64,000 nt of DNA from an uncultured Halobacteriovorax sp. (lineage in GTDB: Bacteria > Bdellovibrionota > Bacteriovoracia > Bacteriovoracales > Bacteriovoracaceae), in NCBI GenBank assembly GCA_913061265.1, contig CAJXVS010000005.1:281006-345005 (forward strand). The letters run 5' to 3'. A model generated the notes under the pieces. It was not told where the DNA came from. It was given only the letters and a program-made list of their open reading frames with translations, and did no database searches. Each line of letters begins with the position of its first letter. Positions within the stretch are counted from its first letter, which is position 1. Shown one piece after another: positions 32,787-42,157 of the stretch. A program made the position numbers and the translations under genes.

Positions 32787-35117
32787 CTAAATAATATCCT
32801 TCTCGCCTAAGCTATCTAGGATGATCTCTGGAGTTGCTGGTAGCATGAGAGATTCGAAGCTTTTATCATCTGTATAATGAAGCGCATTTTTTATGGCGGC
32901 CCAGACCGACAAACCTAATAAAAAGGGAGGTTCACCCACGGCCTTAGAACTTCTAACGTTTAAGACATTTGTGTCGTTTCGAATAAAACTAATATTGAAA
33001 TCCCGTGGTGTATCTTGCACTGAAGGGATCTTATAAGTTGTTGGGCTATGACTTAAAAGCTCACCTGAATCGGCGTAGATTAAGACTTCACCAGTACACC
33101 ATCCCATCCCTTGAGCAAACGCTCCAGAGACTTGACCGAAATCTATACCTTTATTAATAGGCCTTCCTAGGTCCATAACAATCTCTGTTTTTATAACCTT
33201 TGTTTCCCCAGTCGCCTTATCTATCAAGACTTCGCTTATGGCAGCTCCATTTGTAAAATAAAGAAAAGGTCTTCCTTTTCCTTTAGCTGGATCGTAATGA
33301 ATCTCTGGAGTTTTATAATGTGCCCTACAGCCTAAATTGATTCTATTAAAATAAGCAATACCTACTAGTTCCTTAAAACTGTATTCAGAACTCGAAGTTA
33401 AAATCTTTTCATTCTCAAAGCGAACCTTACTAATATCTAAGTCCATCTCCGAATTATACTCCTCTCCTTCTTTGATTAAATTTCCCTCAATCTGAAGAGC
33501 AAGCTTTGCTAAATTGGACTTGATTTCCACGCAGGCCTTAAGGGCCGCAGCGCCATTTAAATCACTACCACTTGAAGCTGCCGTAGCTGAGGTATTATGA
33601 TTTTTCTCAGTACTAGTGGCCATTAATTTAACATCGGATGAGTCAATACCAAAGGCTTCAGCCACAATTCCTTGGATCTTTGTATTCACCCCTTGACCCA
33701 TCTCAGTTGCCCCAGTGCTTACTTGGACTGTTCCATCTGTATGAACATTTACTAAGGCATTCGCTTGATTGAGAAAACGAGAGGTAAAGGAGATACCAAA
33801 CTTTGTTGCTGTTAGGGAGAGGCCTTTTACAAAAGAAGTCTCGCTAGCATTAAAAGTATCAATTTCTTTTCTCCAAGATTTATAATTAACCCTTTTTTCA
33901 AGATCTTCAAAGACTTCAGGAAGAAAGTTATTAGTCACTTCCTGACCATAGTGAGTTACACCACCGTCTTTAGCATAAAGATTTATTTTTCTGACCTCTA
34001 AGGCGTCCATCTTTAAATATTGAGAGATGTCTTCAATCAAGCTCTCAATTACAGCAGCACCTTGGGGACCACCAAATCCTCGAAAGGCCGTATTAGGAGA
34101 GCGGTTAGTCTTAACGACTCTACCCGTAATAAGTGCATTCTCAAGTTGATAAGCATTATCAACATGAAACATGGCCCTTTGTAAGATGGCTGGGCTTAAA
34201 TCTAAATAGGCGCCCCCATCAGCGAAGAAAGAAACTTTTAATGACTTAATTTTTCCATTTTTATTAAAGCCAATCTTATACCAGTTCTTAAAGGGATGCC
34301 TCTTCCCTGTGATCTTCATATCTTCGTCTTTGGTTAAGACTAGTCTACAAGGGCGTTTTGTTTTGTGAGCAGCAAGAGCCGCGATAGCCGCCATATGACT
34401 GGCCTGAGATTCTTTTCCACCAAAGCCTCCCCCCATTCTTTTAACAACACAAACCACTTGGTTTTGCTTTAGTCCAAGAGCGCCAGCAACAACATGCTGA
34501 ACTTCGGTAGGATGTTGAGAAGAGGATTCAATATGCAGTTCATTGTTTTCACCGGGGTAAGCAATACAGGCCTGAGATTCTAAATAGAAATGTTCCTGTC
34601 CACCGTTCTCGAAGGTTCCTTCAAGTATATGATCGCTTTTAGAAAAGGCCGCTTCAACGTCCCCTTCTTCAATTTTAAACTCATCCCCAAGAAACTCTTT
34701 TGACTTGATGGCATCATCTACGGTGAAGATAGGCACTAAATTTTTGTACTGAACTTCAACTAATTTCACGCCCTCGTAAGCGGCCTTTCTCGAAGCGGCC
34801 ACAACGAGAGCAATAGGCTCAGAATAATGAGACACTAAACTTTCAGCTAAAAGGGGCTGATCTTTTACAATCGGTCCCCATGTGTTTTGCTTAAAGTCAG
34901 CTCCTGTATAAACTCCTTCAACGCCTTCAAGATCTAATGCTTTTGATGAATCGATTTTTGAGATAGTGGCATGCGCCCTCGTTGATAAGACGAGAGCAAC
35001 GTGAAGTTCACCTGCTTGCTCTGGCCTATCGTCTATAAAGACACTCTCCCCTTTGACATGGGAGTAGCCTGAGTCATGGGGTGATCCAGAATAATTATTT
35101 TTATTATATTTTTTCAC
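32787..35117 (-). CDS. xdhB: Xanthine dehydrogenase, molybdopterin subunit
   Basis: 776 residues, the size of the bacterial XdhB subunit. Visible motifs: HFYLESQACIAYPGE, RMGGGFGGKESQ, FRGFGGPQGA with the substrate-binding Arg, MGQGVNTKIQGIVAEAFG, and near the end SKAVGEPPFLLGLSVW with the catalytic Glu. It hydroxylates hypoxanthine and xanthine at the molybdenum centre. Other members of the family act on aldehydes or CO, but the AVGEPP context and the xdhABC layout support purine oxidation. It overlaps xdhA by four bases. Confidence 0.93.
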   Translation of the reverse strand: MKKYNKNNYSGSPHDSGYSHVKGESVFIDDRPEQAGELHVALVLSTRAHATISKIDSSKALDLEGVEGVYTGADFKQNTWGPIVKDQPLLAESLVSHYSEPIALVVAASRKAAYEGVKLVEVQYKNLVPIFTVDDAIKSKEFLGDEFKIEEGDVEAAFSKSDHILEGTFENGGQEHFYLESQACIAYPGENNELHIESSSQHPTEVQHVVAGALGLKQNQVVCVVKRMGGGFGGKESQASHMAAIAALAAHKTKRPCRLVLTKDEDMKITGKRHPFKNWYKIGFNKNGKIKSLKVSFFADGGAYLDLSPAILQRAMFHVDNAYQLENALITGRVVKTNRSPNTAFRGFGGPQGAAVIESLIEDISQYLKMDALEVRKINLYAKDGGVTHYGQEVTNNFLPEVFEDLEKRVNYKSWRKEIDTFNASETSFVKGLSLTATKFGISFTSRFLNQANALVNVHTDGTVQVSTGATEMGQGVNTKIQGIVAEAFGIDSSDVKLMATSTEKNHNTSATAASSGSDLNGAAALKACVEIKSNLAKLALQIEGNLIKEGEEYNSEMDLDISKVRFENEKILTSSSEYSFKELVGIAYFNRINLGCRAHYKTPEIHYDPAKGKGRPFLYFTNGAAISEVLIDKATGETKVIKTEIVMDLGRPINKGIDFGQVSGAFAQGMGWCTGEVLIYADSGELLSHSPTTYKIPSVQDTPRDFNISFIRNDTNVLNVRSSKAVGEPPFLLGLSVWAAIKNALHYTDDKSFESLMLPATPEIILDSLGEKDII

Positions 35118-36520
35118 AGGCTCACCTCTTTACTCGCTTCTAAAAAGAACCTTTGAAAAAGATTCTTTGCTACAAGATGGCGGTACTCTGAAGAGCCTCT
35201 TACGTCACTCATAGGAGTGATCTCATTTTTTATTTCATGACTTTGAGCTCTAAAATTATCGGCATCAAAATCAAGCCCGATCATCTTTTTCTCCAGGACA
35301 GGGAGCCTTAAGACAGTCGGTCCAACTCCCCCATAGGCGACAGCAAAAGAATCTATCTTTCCATTTGTTACTGTCATCTTCATGGCCGCATTAACACAAG
35401 AGATGTCTAAGTCTTTTCTTCTTGAAACTTTATAAAGCTTTAAGATCTCATTCTTTGATCGCCTTGGTATTGTTATAGAAAGAATCATCTCTTCAGGTAA
35501 CATATCGAGTTTTTTATATCCTAGATAGAAATCCTTAAAGAGAACTTCTCGCTCTCCCTTAGTACTGACCAAGATGACCTTGGCGTTCATAACGGAAAGA
35601 AACGGAAGAGTATCTCCAATAGGAGAAGCATTTGCCACGTTCCCTATTAAGGTACCAAAATTTTTTATCTGCGGAGAGGCAAAGAGGTTTAAGAAGTTTG
35701 AAAATTCATCTTCTATTCCTTCGTAGGCCTTTTCAATCAAGCTTAGATGAACTCTAGCTCCAATCTTTACTTCATTTTCATTTACCTCAAGAAGATGGGT
35801 CTCAGGAACCTTATCTAAGAAGATCAAGCGGTGAGGTTCAAAGCGGTCTTTATTGATTTGCACCCCAAGGTCCGTCGCCGAGGAGATGATTCTCATGTCT
35901 GGGTATTTCTTCTTTAGTTCGACGGCATCTTTTAAGGAGGCCGGGCAATAGAATTCAAAGTTAGGAGTTTTAATTTCTATGGCATCAGTATTCTTCTCTA
36001 TCGAGAGACCTGAATAAAGCGCTCCTAATGACTTTGCTTTTTTAGGGTCAACAGAGAGGGCGGCATCTATAATAGAGCCATAGCCTGTACACCTACAGAG
36101 ATTCCCTGTAAGAAAGTTCCTGCAATTTTTTTCGGTGACACTTGTTTTTTGTTCATAAAGATCGGTAAGGGACATAACAAAACCAGGAGTGCAATATCCA
36201 CACTGAGCTCCATTATTATCAACCATGGCCTTTTGTATTTCGTGAGGTTCTCCGTCTTGGCTGAGGCCTTCGATAGTAACGATATGCTTGCCATCCATGA
36301 GGGCCATCATTGCGATACAAGAATTGATTGATCGATAACTCTTTTCATCAGAGTCTCCCACCATGACAGTGCAAGCCCCGCAATCACCTTCAGCGCAAAC
36401 GACCTTAGTTCCCCTTAGGCCTTTTTGATAACGTAAGTAATCAGACAAAGTTGAAGAGATCTTCTCCCCTGAAACTTTTTGCTTTTTACCGTTTAAATAA
36501 AATTGTATATAATCGCGCAT
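35114..36520 (-). CDS. xdhA: Xanthine dehydrogenase, FeS/FAD subunit
   Basis: 468 residues. Residues 1-155 carry two [2Fe-2S] clusters: plant-type CAEGDCGACTVMVG with a later SCIAMM Cys, and QCGYCTPGFVMS with NLCRCTGYGSI. Residues about 190-465 are the FAD domain (SSATDLGVQINK, GNVANASPIGDTLP). It passes electrons from the molybdenum site to NAD. First gene of xdhABC; it diverges from the HAMP-protein gene across 182 bp. Confidence 0.95.
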   Translation of the reverse strand: MRDYIQFYLNGKKQKVSGEKISSTLSDYLRYQKGLRGTKVVCAEGDCGACTVMVGDSDEKSYRSINSCIAMMALMDGKHIVTIEGLSQDGEPHEIQKAMVDNNGAQCGYCTPGFVMSLTDLYEQKTSVTEKNCRNFLTGNLCRCTGYGSIIDAALSVDPKKAKSLGALYSGLSIEKNTDAIEIKTPNFEFYCPASLKDAVELKKKYPDMRIISSATDLGVQINKDRFEPHRLIFLDKVPETHLLEVNENEVKIGARVHLSLIEKAYEGIEDEFSNFLNLFASPQIKNFGTLIGNVANASPIGDTLPFLSVMNAKVILVSTKGEREVLFKDFYLGYKKLDMLPEEMILSITIPRRSKNEILKLYKVSRRKDLDISCVNAAMKMTVTNGKIDSFAVAYGGVGPTVLRLPVLEKKMIGLDFDADNFRAQSHEIKNEITPMSDVRGSSEYRHLVAKNLFQRFFLEASKEVSL

Positions 36521-36702
36521 ATCCGCCCTAACCTTAAGAAATTACAATGCTAAAGTTTACCTAATAGCTCTGCATTCTGTAAAAGGGTGCTTCCACGTAA
36601 TACTGGCATCTTAGCATATAGGAATATTCACATATAGAGGCTAAGTGCCTGAAATAGTGTAGTAGATATTCTATCCCTTAAACTTATTCTAGTGGAGGCA
36701 TT
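36521..36702. other. Divergent intergenic region between xdhA and the HAMP-protein gene
   Basis: 182 bp. It must hold both promoters. CTTAGC and GCTAAG around 36611-36645 make a loose inverted repeat that encloses two copies of ATATAG. The plus-strand gene has a strong Shine-Dalgarno (GTGGAGG). I see no clear -35/-10 pair and no RNA gene. Confidence 0.3.
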
Positions 36703-37185
36703 ATGAAAAATAAAAAACTAAAAACAAAACAGCTTAAGGTTAACAAGTCTTTTATGACCGATTACTTAAGGGCCCTTTTTATCTTAAGTTTTAGCGTCAT
36801 ATGCTTCCTCTTAGTTTCCCATCACCTAAGCCTTGGTGAATTAAAAGCCGCCATCATAAGCCAAGGTACTAACACAGATATTTTAAATCAGATTATTGCC
36901 GAACAAGCGCTAGCTTTTTATAAAACCATGATTGTCACGATGGTGTGTTTCTTTGCGGCGGTCTGTATTTTAACCACTCAGCTAACCAAGAAAGTCAGCT
37001 TGCCAATCGAGGAGATGATTCAACATTTTTCTAAATTCGGTCATATAAGTGAAGTCAAAAAAATTCGTTTTAAGAAGGGAAATGCCTTTGAAGAGCTAAT
37101 GAAGTCTTTCAATTTTCTGGTGCAAAGGCAAGATGGAAATGCAGGCCAAGTGGCCGTTCATAACTATAGAGGGGTCTTGAAATAG
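36703..37185 (+). CDS. Two-span membrane protein with HAMP-like domain
   Basis: 160 residues. Two transmembrane segments (about 25-45, FILSFSVICFLLVS; and 75-95, MIVTMVCFFAAVCILTT) bracket a short periplasmic loop of about 30 residues. The C-terminal 55 residues look like a HAMP domain (KVSLPIEEMIQHFSKFG, then FEELMKSFNFLVQR). There is no output domain, so it may pair with another signalling protein or be a stand-alone HAMP protein. GTGGAGG supports the start. Only two bases separate its stop from the convergent gene. Confidence 0.75.
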   Translation: MKNKKLKTKQLKVNKSFMTDYLRALFILSFSVICFLLVSHHLSLGELKAAIISQGTNTDILNQIIAEQALAFYKTMIVTMVCFFAAVCILTTQLTKKVSLPIEEMIQHFSKFGHISEVKKIRFKKGNAFEELMKSFNFLVQRQDGNAGQVAVHNYRGVLK

Positions 37186-37187
37186 CC

Positions 37188-37544
37188 CTATTTTACCCGG
37201 CAGATAAGATGAAGCTTGAATTCTAAGGATTTCTTTTCATCTTTAAGATCTATCACTAGTTCAGAGAATTTTTTAGCATCTCCGCAAGAGACTATAGTGC
37301 TAATCTCACCAGTTTTTTCAGCGCTATAATTACATCTTAAGCGCTTTATTTCTTGCTTCTTGTTAAAGGTCGTCTCAGAGGCCCAGCAGCGCCAAGAAGT
37401 CTTTGGTAGGAAGGTCTTAAACTCCATATCGTCTAACTTAAAGTTCTTCACTTCATAGTCTGGATAAGTCACCTGGATAGACCAATCAGCGGCCATAGCA
37501 GAGCTCGATAAAAGAAGGATAAAGGCCGTCAAAAATTTAGTCAT
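37188..37544 (-). CDS. Small exported protein of unknown function
   Basis: 118 residues from the ATG at 37544, where a signal peptide begins (MTKFLTAFILLLSSSAMAAD). The longer frame from 37613 adds 23 residues that do not fit a signal peptide and is not used. The mature part of about 97 residues has four cysteines, which could form disulfides. No family recognised. It stands opposite the Omp85 operon across 200 bp. Confidence 0.7.
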   Translation of the reverse strand: MTKFLTAFILLLSSSAMAADWSIQVTYPDYEVKNFKLDDMEFKTFLPKTSWRCWASETTFNKKQEIKRLRCNYSAEKTGEISTIVSCGDAKKFSELVIDLKDEKKSLEFKLHLICRVK

Positions 37545-37744
37545 CCAAATAGTCCCATTTAAGTTTAACCCTTTAAAAATAAGGGAAATCACCCTTACTG
37601 ACAAATAAATCATTCAATATTTCAGTCACTTGCGGCACTGTCTCACTTTAAATCACCCCCTGTATTTTCTTCACATAGGAGCCTAAAAAACCATAAAATC
37701 AAGAGGTTAAGGATATGATGCAATGAATCAATTACGGAGAATAA

Positions 37745-39991
37745 ATGCGTCAAACCTGCAAGGCCATTCTTATCATTTTAATCATGGGTATAGCTCCTCT
37801 TATGGCGTCCCCTATGACTATCAATGCTCTTCGTTTTGTTGATGACCAATCTAATTCAATCGATGCAAGTACTGTCTCTATGGACTTAGAGAATCAAGTA
37901 GGAACTGAGTTTAATCCAGAGAAGCTTCTTGGTGATATAGAACTCTTAAAGTCTCGCCTGCCCCGTTACCAAAAAATTGTGGCCACTATTGACCCCGATA
38001 AATCTGAGGAAGGTCTTATCCTTAGCTTTCAGTTTCAAATCAAAAGAACAGTTCAAGCAGTGAGAATCATGCTTGATTCAGATATGGAAGATGAGTTCAA
38101 TCTTCACGAAGACCTCCTAAGCGCCAAAGGCAATCTCTTTCACACAAGAAACCTAGAGGCCGACAGAATTACCCTAACAGAAAGATTTAAGAAACGTGGC
38201 TACCCTAATGTATCAGTGGCCCATAGCCTACATTCAAAGTCATCAAGCAAAGTGCAAGTTAGGTTTCATATCTCTCTTGGAACAAAGAAAATGAAAGTTT
38301 ATGACATAAAATTTCATGGAAATTCTGGAGTAGACGAAGATAATCTCCTTGAGAGGATGACTATTCATACTAGAGGATTCTTTCTTTCAAGCAGGCCTGT
38401 CTTTGATATCACTGAGCTTGAGCAGGATTTAAAGTCAGTCATTACTTATTATCAGCAAAGTGGATACAACGACGCGAAGATTACAACGAGAGTTGATTAT
38501 AAAAATGACCTTGTTACTCTTCACTTTAATATCGTTGAAGGTCCTCGCTATATGGTCAAAAGGGTTGTAGTTGCCACTAGAGAAACCTTCGAAGAGAAAA
38601 GCCTTATCAAGGCCTTTAGTTACAAAAACAACACTCCTTATAACGAGCGAGAGATGCGCCAAGGTCTTCAAAGGCTAAGAGAATTCTTAGGCTCTAATGG
38701 TTATCCCCTTTCTGAAGCTCTTATTGACTATGATAGTGATTCTTCTGTTGTCACTCTCTATGTAAGAGAAGGAATGAAGCAAAAAATCGAAGAAGTTGAA
38801 GTCGTTGGAAATATAAAGATGAGCTCTAGTACTGTCCTTCTTGATGTTAACTTAGTTCCTGGTGAAATTGTAAACACCAAGAAGATCGATGAGACTTTAA
38901 AGAAATTAAGAGGTACGGGTTTTTATTCGGATGTTTCAGTTGACTACTCCCCCTTAACAGCAACAAGTGGAAAAATTATCGTAACTGTTAAAGAGGCCTC
39001 TACTCAGGTTATTCAGTTCTCTGCGGGTATGTCTTCAGCAGGAACGACAGGCGGAGTTAGTTATTCAAATAAGAACCTTTTTGGAACAGGAAAGACGGTT
39101 TCAGTTCACGCCATGGTTTCAGAAGAGCTTTACAGAATAGGACTTCTTTATAGAGACCCTCATTTTGTTGGGACTGATTATGAAATGGAAGTAAGCCTAA
39201 ACTACGATACTCAATTTAAGCCAAGCTATGATCAAAAAAAGGTTTCTTTTAGAATCATGATTGAGAAGAAACTGAGTGAAAACCTAAAATTGGGAATAGG
39301 GACAAGAGTCGAATTTGTTAATATCGATAATATTGATAGCGAACTTAAGCCTCATATCCACGACGCCACTGACAACGGAACAATCATAGGTCTTATTTCA
39401 ACAATGGTTTATAAGAACGAGCAATATGATTCAACCGGACAAGTAAAACATGGATTCCGCATGAAACTCGCCATGATGCCAAGTCATGGTGATCAAGGCA
39501 TGTATATTAAAACCTTTACTGAAATAGTAGGCTCTAAATCACTTGGAACAAACGATAGCGGTGCAAGTCATACTATCTCAGGCAAAGTAACTCTTGGTTA
39601 CGCTAGTGAGAACACTCCCTTTTACGAAAAATATAATGCTGGAGGAATCGGAACGATTAGAGGCTTTGACTCTTCAAGCATTACTCCAAGTGGATCTCCA
39701 TCAGGAGCAAATGTTCTTGTTGCCACAAATGGAACCTACAGCTTTCCAATCTGGAAAGACAGGCTTAAAGGCGTAATTTTTGTTGAAGCCGCAAGCGTAG
39801 GTGAAGGCTTTAGTGACCTAGGTGATATTAGAGCAGTCGGCGGAATGGGTCTTCGCGCAAACCTTAGAGATACTTTCTTAAGCAATAGTATAGAGGCGGG
39901 CTTTGCTCTTCCTCTTATAAAACAAGACGGCGATAGCCTTAAACCATTTTATTTTATGTTCGGTGATTATGATCCGGCATACGACTTATAA
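37745..39991 (+). CDS. Omp85-family outer-membrane protein (BamA/TamA-like)
   Basis: 748 residues with a signal peptide (ILIILIMGIAPLMASP). Residues about 25-420 contain four or five POTRA repeats, the clearest being KVYDIKFHGNSGVDEDNLL, YMVKRVVVATRETFEEKSL and KIEEVEVVGNIKMSSSTVL. The C-terminal half is an Omp85 barrel (SAGMSSAGTTGGVSYSNKNLFGTG, in part) with the lid motif GGIGTIRGFDSSS, the counterpart of VRGF. The last residues are DPAYDL rather than the usual aromatic end. It inserts or exports proteins at the outer membrane. The next gene starts 9 bp later and encodes an exported partner, so this is probably a specialised paralogue, not the housekeeping BamA. Confidence 0.88.
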   Translation: MRQTCKAILIILIMGIAPLMASPMTINALRFVDDQSNSIDASTVSMDLENQVGTEFNPEKLLGDIELLKSRLPRYQKIVATIDPDKSEEGLILSFQFQIKRTVQAVRIMLDSDMEDEFNLHEDLLSAKGNLFHTRNLEADRITLTERFKKRGYPNVSVAHSLHSKSSSKVQVRFHISLGTKKMKVYDIKFHGNSGVDEDNLLERMTIHTRGFFLSSRPVFDITELEQDLKSVITYYQQSGYNDAKITTRVDYKNDLVTLHFNIVEGPRYMVKRVVVATRETFEEKSLIKAFSYKNNTPYNEREMRQGLQRLREFLGSNGYPLSEALIDYDSDSSVVTLYVREGMKQKIEEVEVVGNIKMSSSTVLLDVNLVPGEIVNTKKIDETLKKLRGTGFYSDVSVDYSPLTATSGKIIVTVKEASTQVIQFSAGMSSAGTTGGVSYSNKNLFGTGKTVSVHAMVSEELYRIGLLYRDPHFVGTDYEMEVSLNYDTQFKPSYDQKKVSFRIMIEKKLSENLKLGIGTRVEFVNIDNIDSELKPHIHDATDNGTIIGLISTMVYKNEQYDSTGQVKHGFRMKLAMMPSHGDQGMYIKTFTEIVGSKSLGTNDSGASHTISGKVTLGYASENTPFYEKYNAGGIGTIRGFDSSSITPSGSPSGANVLVATNGTYSFPIWKDRLKGVIFVEAASVGEGFSDLGDIRAVGGMGLRANLRDTFLSNSIEAGFALPLIKQDGDSLKPFYFMFGDYDPAYDL

Positions 39992-40000
39992 GAGAGATAA

Positions 40001-42079
40001 TTGAAAGCACTACTTCTAACTATATTCATCTTCTTCAGCGCCCAGTCTTATTCTCAAGAAGAAGAACTGAGCGTAACAACTATCACTGTAAGTGAAGCAA
40101 AGCAGATGGATCCTGAGTCAATAGAGCTTACAACAGATGAAGAAGAACTGCTCCCGGTTAAGATCTTGTCAATTGAAGACCTAAGAGATCTTGAAGAGGA
40201 AGTTCTTAGCCGTCATGAATCAACAACAGTTAAAGATTATGATGAAATCTCATACATGATCTATTCTCCTGAAGAGTTAAAAAAGATCACAGACCCTGAG
40301 TACTACGAAACAGATCTTGAAGAAGAACAAAAACAACTTTTTAAGCTCCATCAAAGCACTAGCCCGAAGTGGGATACTTACCGCGAATGGATGGCGTCTC
40401 CTGAATGGGTCAGTGATCAAGATAACCTAGGGCTAGCTGGAACTATCTATCAAAAAGGCTGGATGGGCCCTAGAGTATCAAGACAGATTGTTCCTGATCA
40501 ATCTTCTGGTTGGCTTGTTGTTGACTCAGTCACTATTGGTCCTAATCTTCTTATGCAGGCAGGAAATCTTGCCGCAAATATTCTTTTTCACCAAGTCTTC
40601 CCTTTCGCCGGCGGCGGCGTGATTAAAGAGAAAAGTTTCGTTAATGTTCGTCATAGAGAAAGATATGAAGATGCTTTAGTAACGAAGCCTTTTAGCTTTA
40701 CTAAGATTCCTCTATCAGCAGAAGGATTTGAGAATATTGAAGAAGGTGAAGTCTTAACCACAGTTTCAACTGGTGGTGTCTTTGCTAGAATTGGTGGCGG
40801 AATATTAGACCTTTTAGGAATTGAACTGCCTCTTGGATTTAACATAGGCCCAAGAATGAAGTTTGAAGTTAAGCAGTCCTTAAAATTAAATGTTTCAAAG
40901 ATTGATTCAGATAATATTTTAGTTAGCGTAGAACGCGCTAAAGATACAGCGACAGGTCTTGGTGTTGGTTTTGGTATCTTCTTTGATGATATCCTAGATA
41001 TTCCTGTAACACTTTCAGTAAACACTAAAAATGGCTGGGCCCCTTTAGTTTTTAATTATAAAGTACAAAAAAGAAAGACAAGATCAATCGTCTTTAAGAT
41101 CAATATTGCGACAGCTGAAGGAAGAGAAGCTTATCACAGGTTCATTAAAAGAGACTTCACTATGCTTGAAGAATTAGCTAATAAATCAAGAAAAAAAGAG
41201 CTCGTCTATGATAATGACGGTGAAATATTTGGAGAAGAACTCATGGCAACTGGTAGTGATAAACCAGTTCAACTTGAGATGATCAAAGAAGGAGATGTCT
41301 ATAGAAGTGAATTTAACGCTGCTATCAACCTCATCTTTTTTAGAGCAGGACTTAGAAATATATTCGTTGATGCAAAATATAATACCATTATGGGTAATGG
41401 AAAAAGATTTGAGTACGAAGAAGTTTCACGCGAATATATAACAGATTCAAAATGGTTCAGTGGAGACGAAGATACTTCTGAGAAGTACTCAGTCCTCGTT
41501 CCCTTAAGAGAAGACGGTGAACTTGTTACCTTAAAAAAGGGCGCATTTGTTCTTGATAGTCAGTTTTATTTCTCTGATGCTAAGACTGGTGGTCATGAGT
41601 TAATTGAGATTTCTAAAGAGTTAACAAAATCAGGTAATCAACTAAAACTTCCTTTGATCTTAGATCCTGAAAAAGACTATGGCTCAACTCAAGTTGGTCT
41701 AAGCGTAAGATTTACTCCTATGGCCATGAGAACCATCCTTGAATCAGATCTAGAAGAACTCTTTGTTAGCGTTGGTACTGCCATTGGCCTCCCTGATCCT
41801 TATGTTCTAGAGACGGCGACTGAGCGAGAAAACTATATTAACAAAGCAAAATCATCAAGTGCTAAAAAGAAAAGAAGAAGAGTTGTTAAAAGCGCAGCTT
41901 TCTATGTAAATCATATTAGCCGCGTTCAGCAGATGAACAGCATGAGCGCCCAAGCTAGAGAGCTTATTGAGCTCCTCTTTGACGGCGGAACTGGGGATGT
42001 GCTTCACAAGACATTAATCGACCTTGCCGGTCAAGATAAGATCATCATCAAAGGACATGTTAGAGGTCGCTACTTCTAA
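40001..42079 (+). CDS. Exported protein of unknown function, partner of the Omp85 gene
   Basis: 692 residues from a TTG start with GAGAG just upstream and a signal peptide directly after it (LLLTIFIFFSAQSYSQ). The N-terminal 100 residues of the mature protein are very acidic (EEEL, TTDEEELL, DLRDLEEE). The middle is beta-rich, with glycine-containing turns (ARIGGGILDLLGIEL). The C-terminus is mixed and basic (SSAKKKRRRVV near 625). I know no family. The nine-base gap to the Omp85 gene suggests a shared function, perhaps as its substrate or as a periplasmic module. Confidence 0.7.
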   Translation: MKALLLTIFIFFSAQSYSQEEELSVTTITVSEAKQMDPESIELTTDEEELLPVKILSIEDLRDLEEEVLSRHESTTVKDYDEISYMIYSPEELKKITDPEYYETDLEEEQKQLFKLHQSTSPKWDTYREWMASPEWVSDQDNLGLAGTIYQKGWMGPRVSRQIVPDQSSGWLVVDSVTIGPNLLMQAGNLAANILFHQVFPFAGGGVIKEKSFVNVRHRERYEDALVTKPFSFTKIPLSAEGFENIEEGEVLTTVSTGGVFARIGGGILDLLGIELPLGFNIGPRMKFEVKQSLKLNVSKIDSDNILVSVERAKDTATGLGVGFGIFFDDILDIPVTLSVNTKNGWAPLVFNYKVQKRKTRSIVFKINIATAEGREAYHRFIKRDFTMLEELANKSRKKELVYDNDGEIFGEELMATGSDKPVQLEMIKEGDVYRSEFNAAINLIFFRAGLRNIFVDAKYNTIMGNGKRFEYEEVSREYITDSKWFSGDEDTSEKYSVLVPLREDGELVTLKKGAFVLDSQFYFSDAKTGGHELIEISKELTKSGNQLKLPLILDPEKDYGSTQVGLSVRFTPMAMRTILESDLEELFVSVGTAIGLPDPYVLETATERENYINKAKSSSAKKKRRRVVKSAAFYVNHISRVQQMNSMSAQARELIELLFDGGTGDVLHKTLIDLAGQDKIIIKGHVRGRYF

Positions 42080-42157
42080 TTCCGCCGGTTTTAGTATAAA
42101 ATAAAATAGTCTTATTGAAACGCGCAATAGATTGCGAAAACGAGTGGAGATTTCAGG

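Noticed and set aside
36521-36702. tRNA or small RNA gene in the xdhA divergent region
   Set aside because: No cloverleaf, no terminator hairpin with T run and no recognisable RNA motif.
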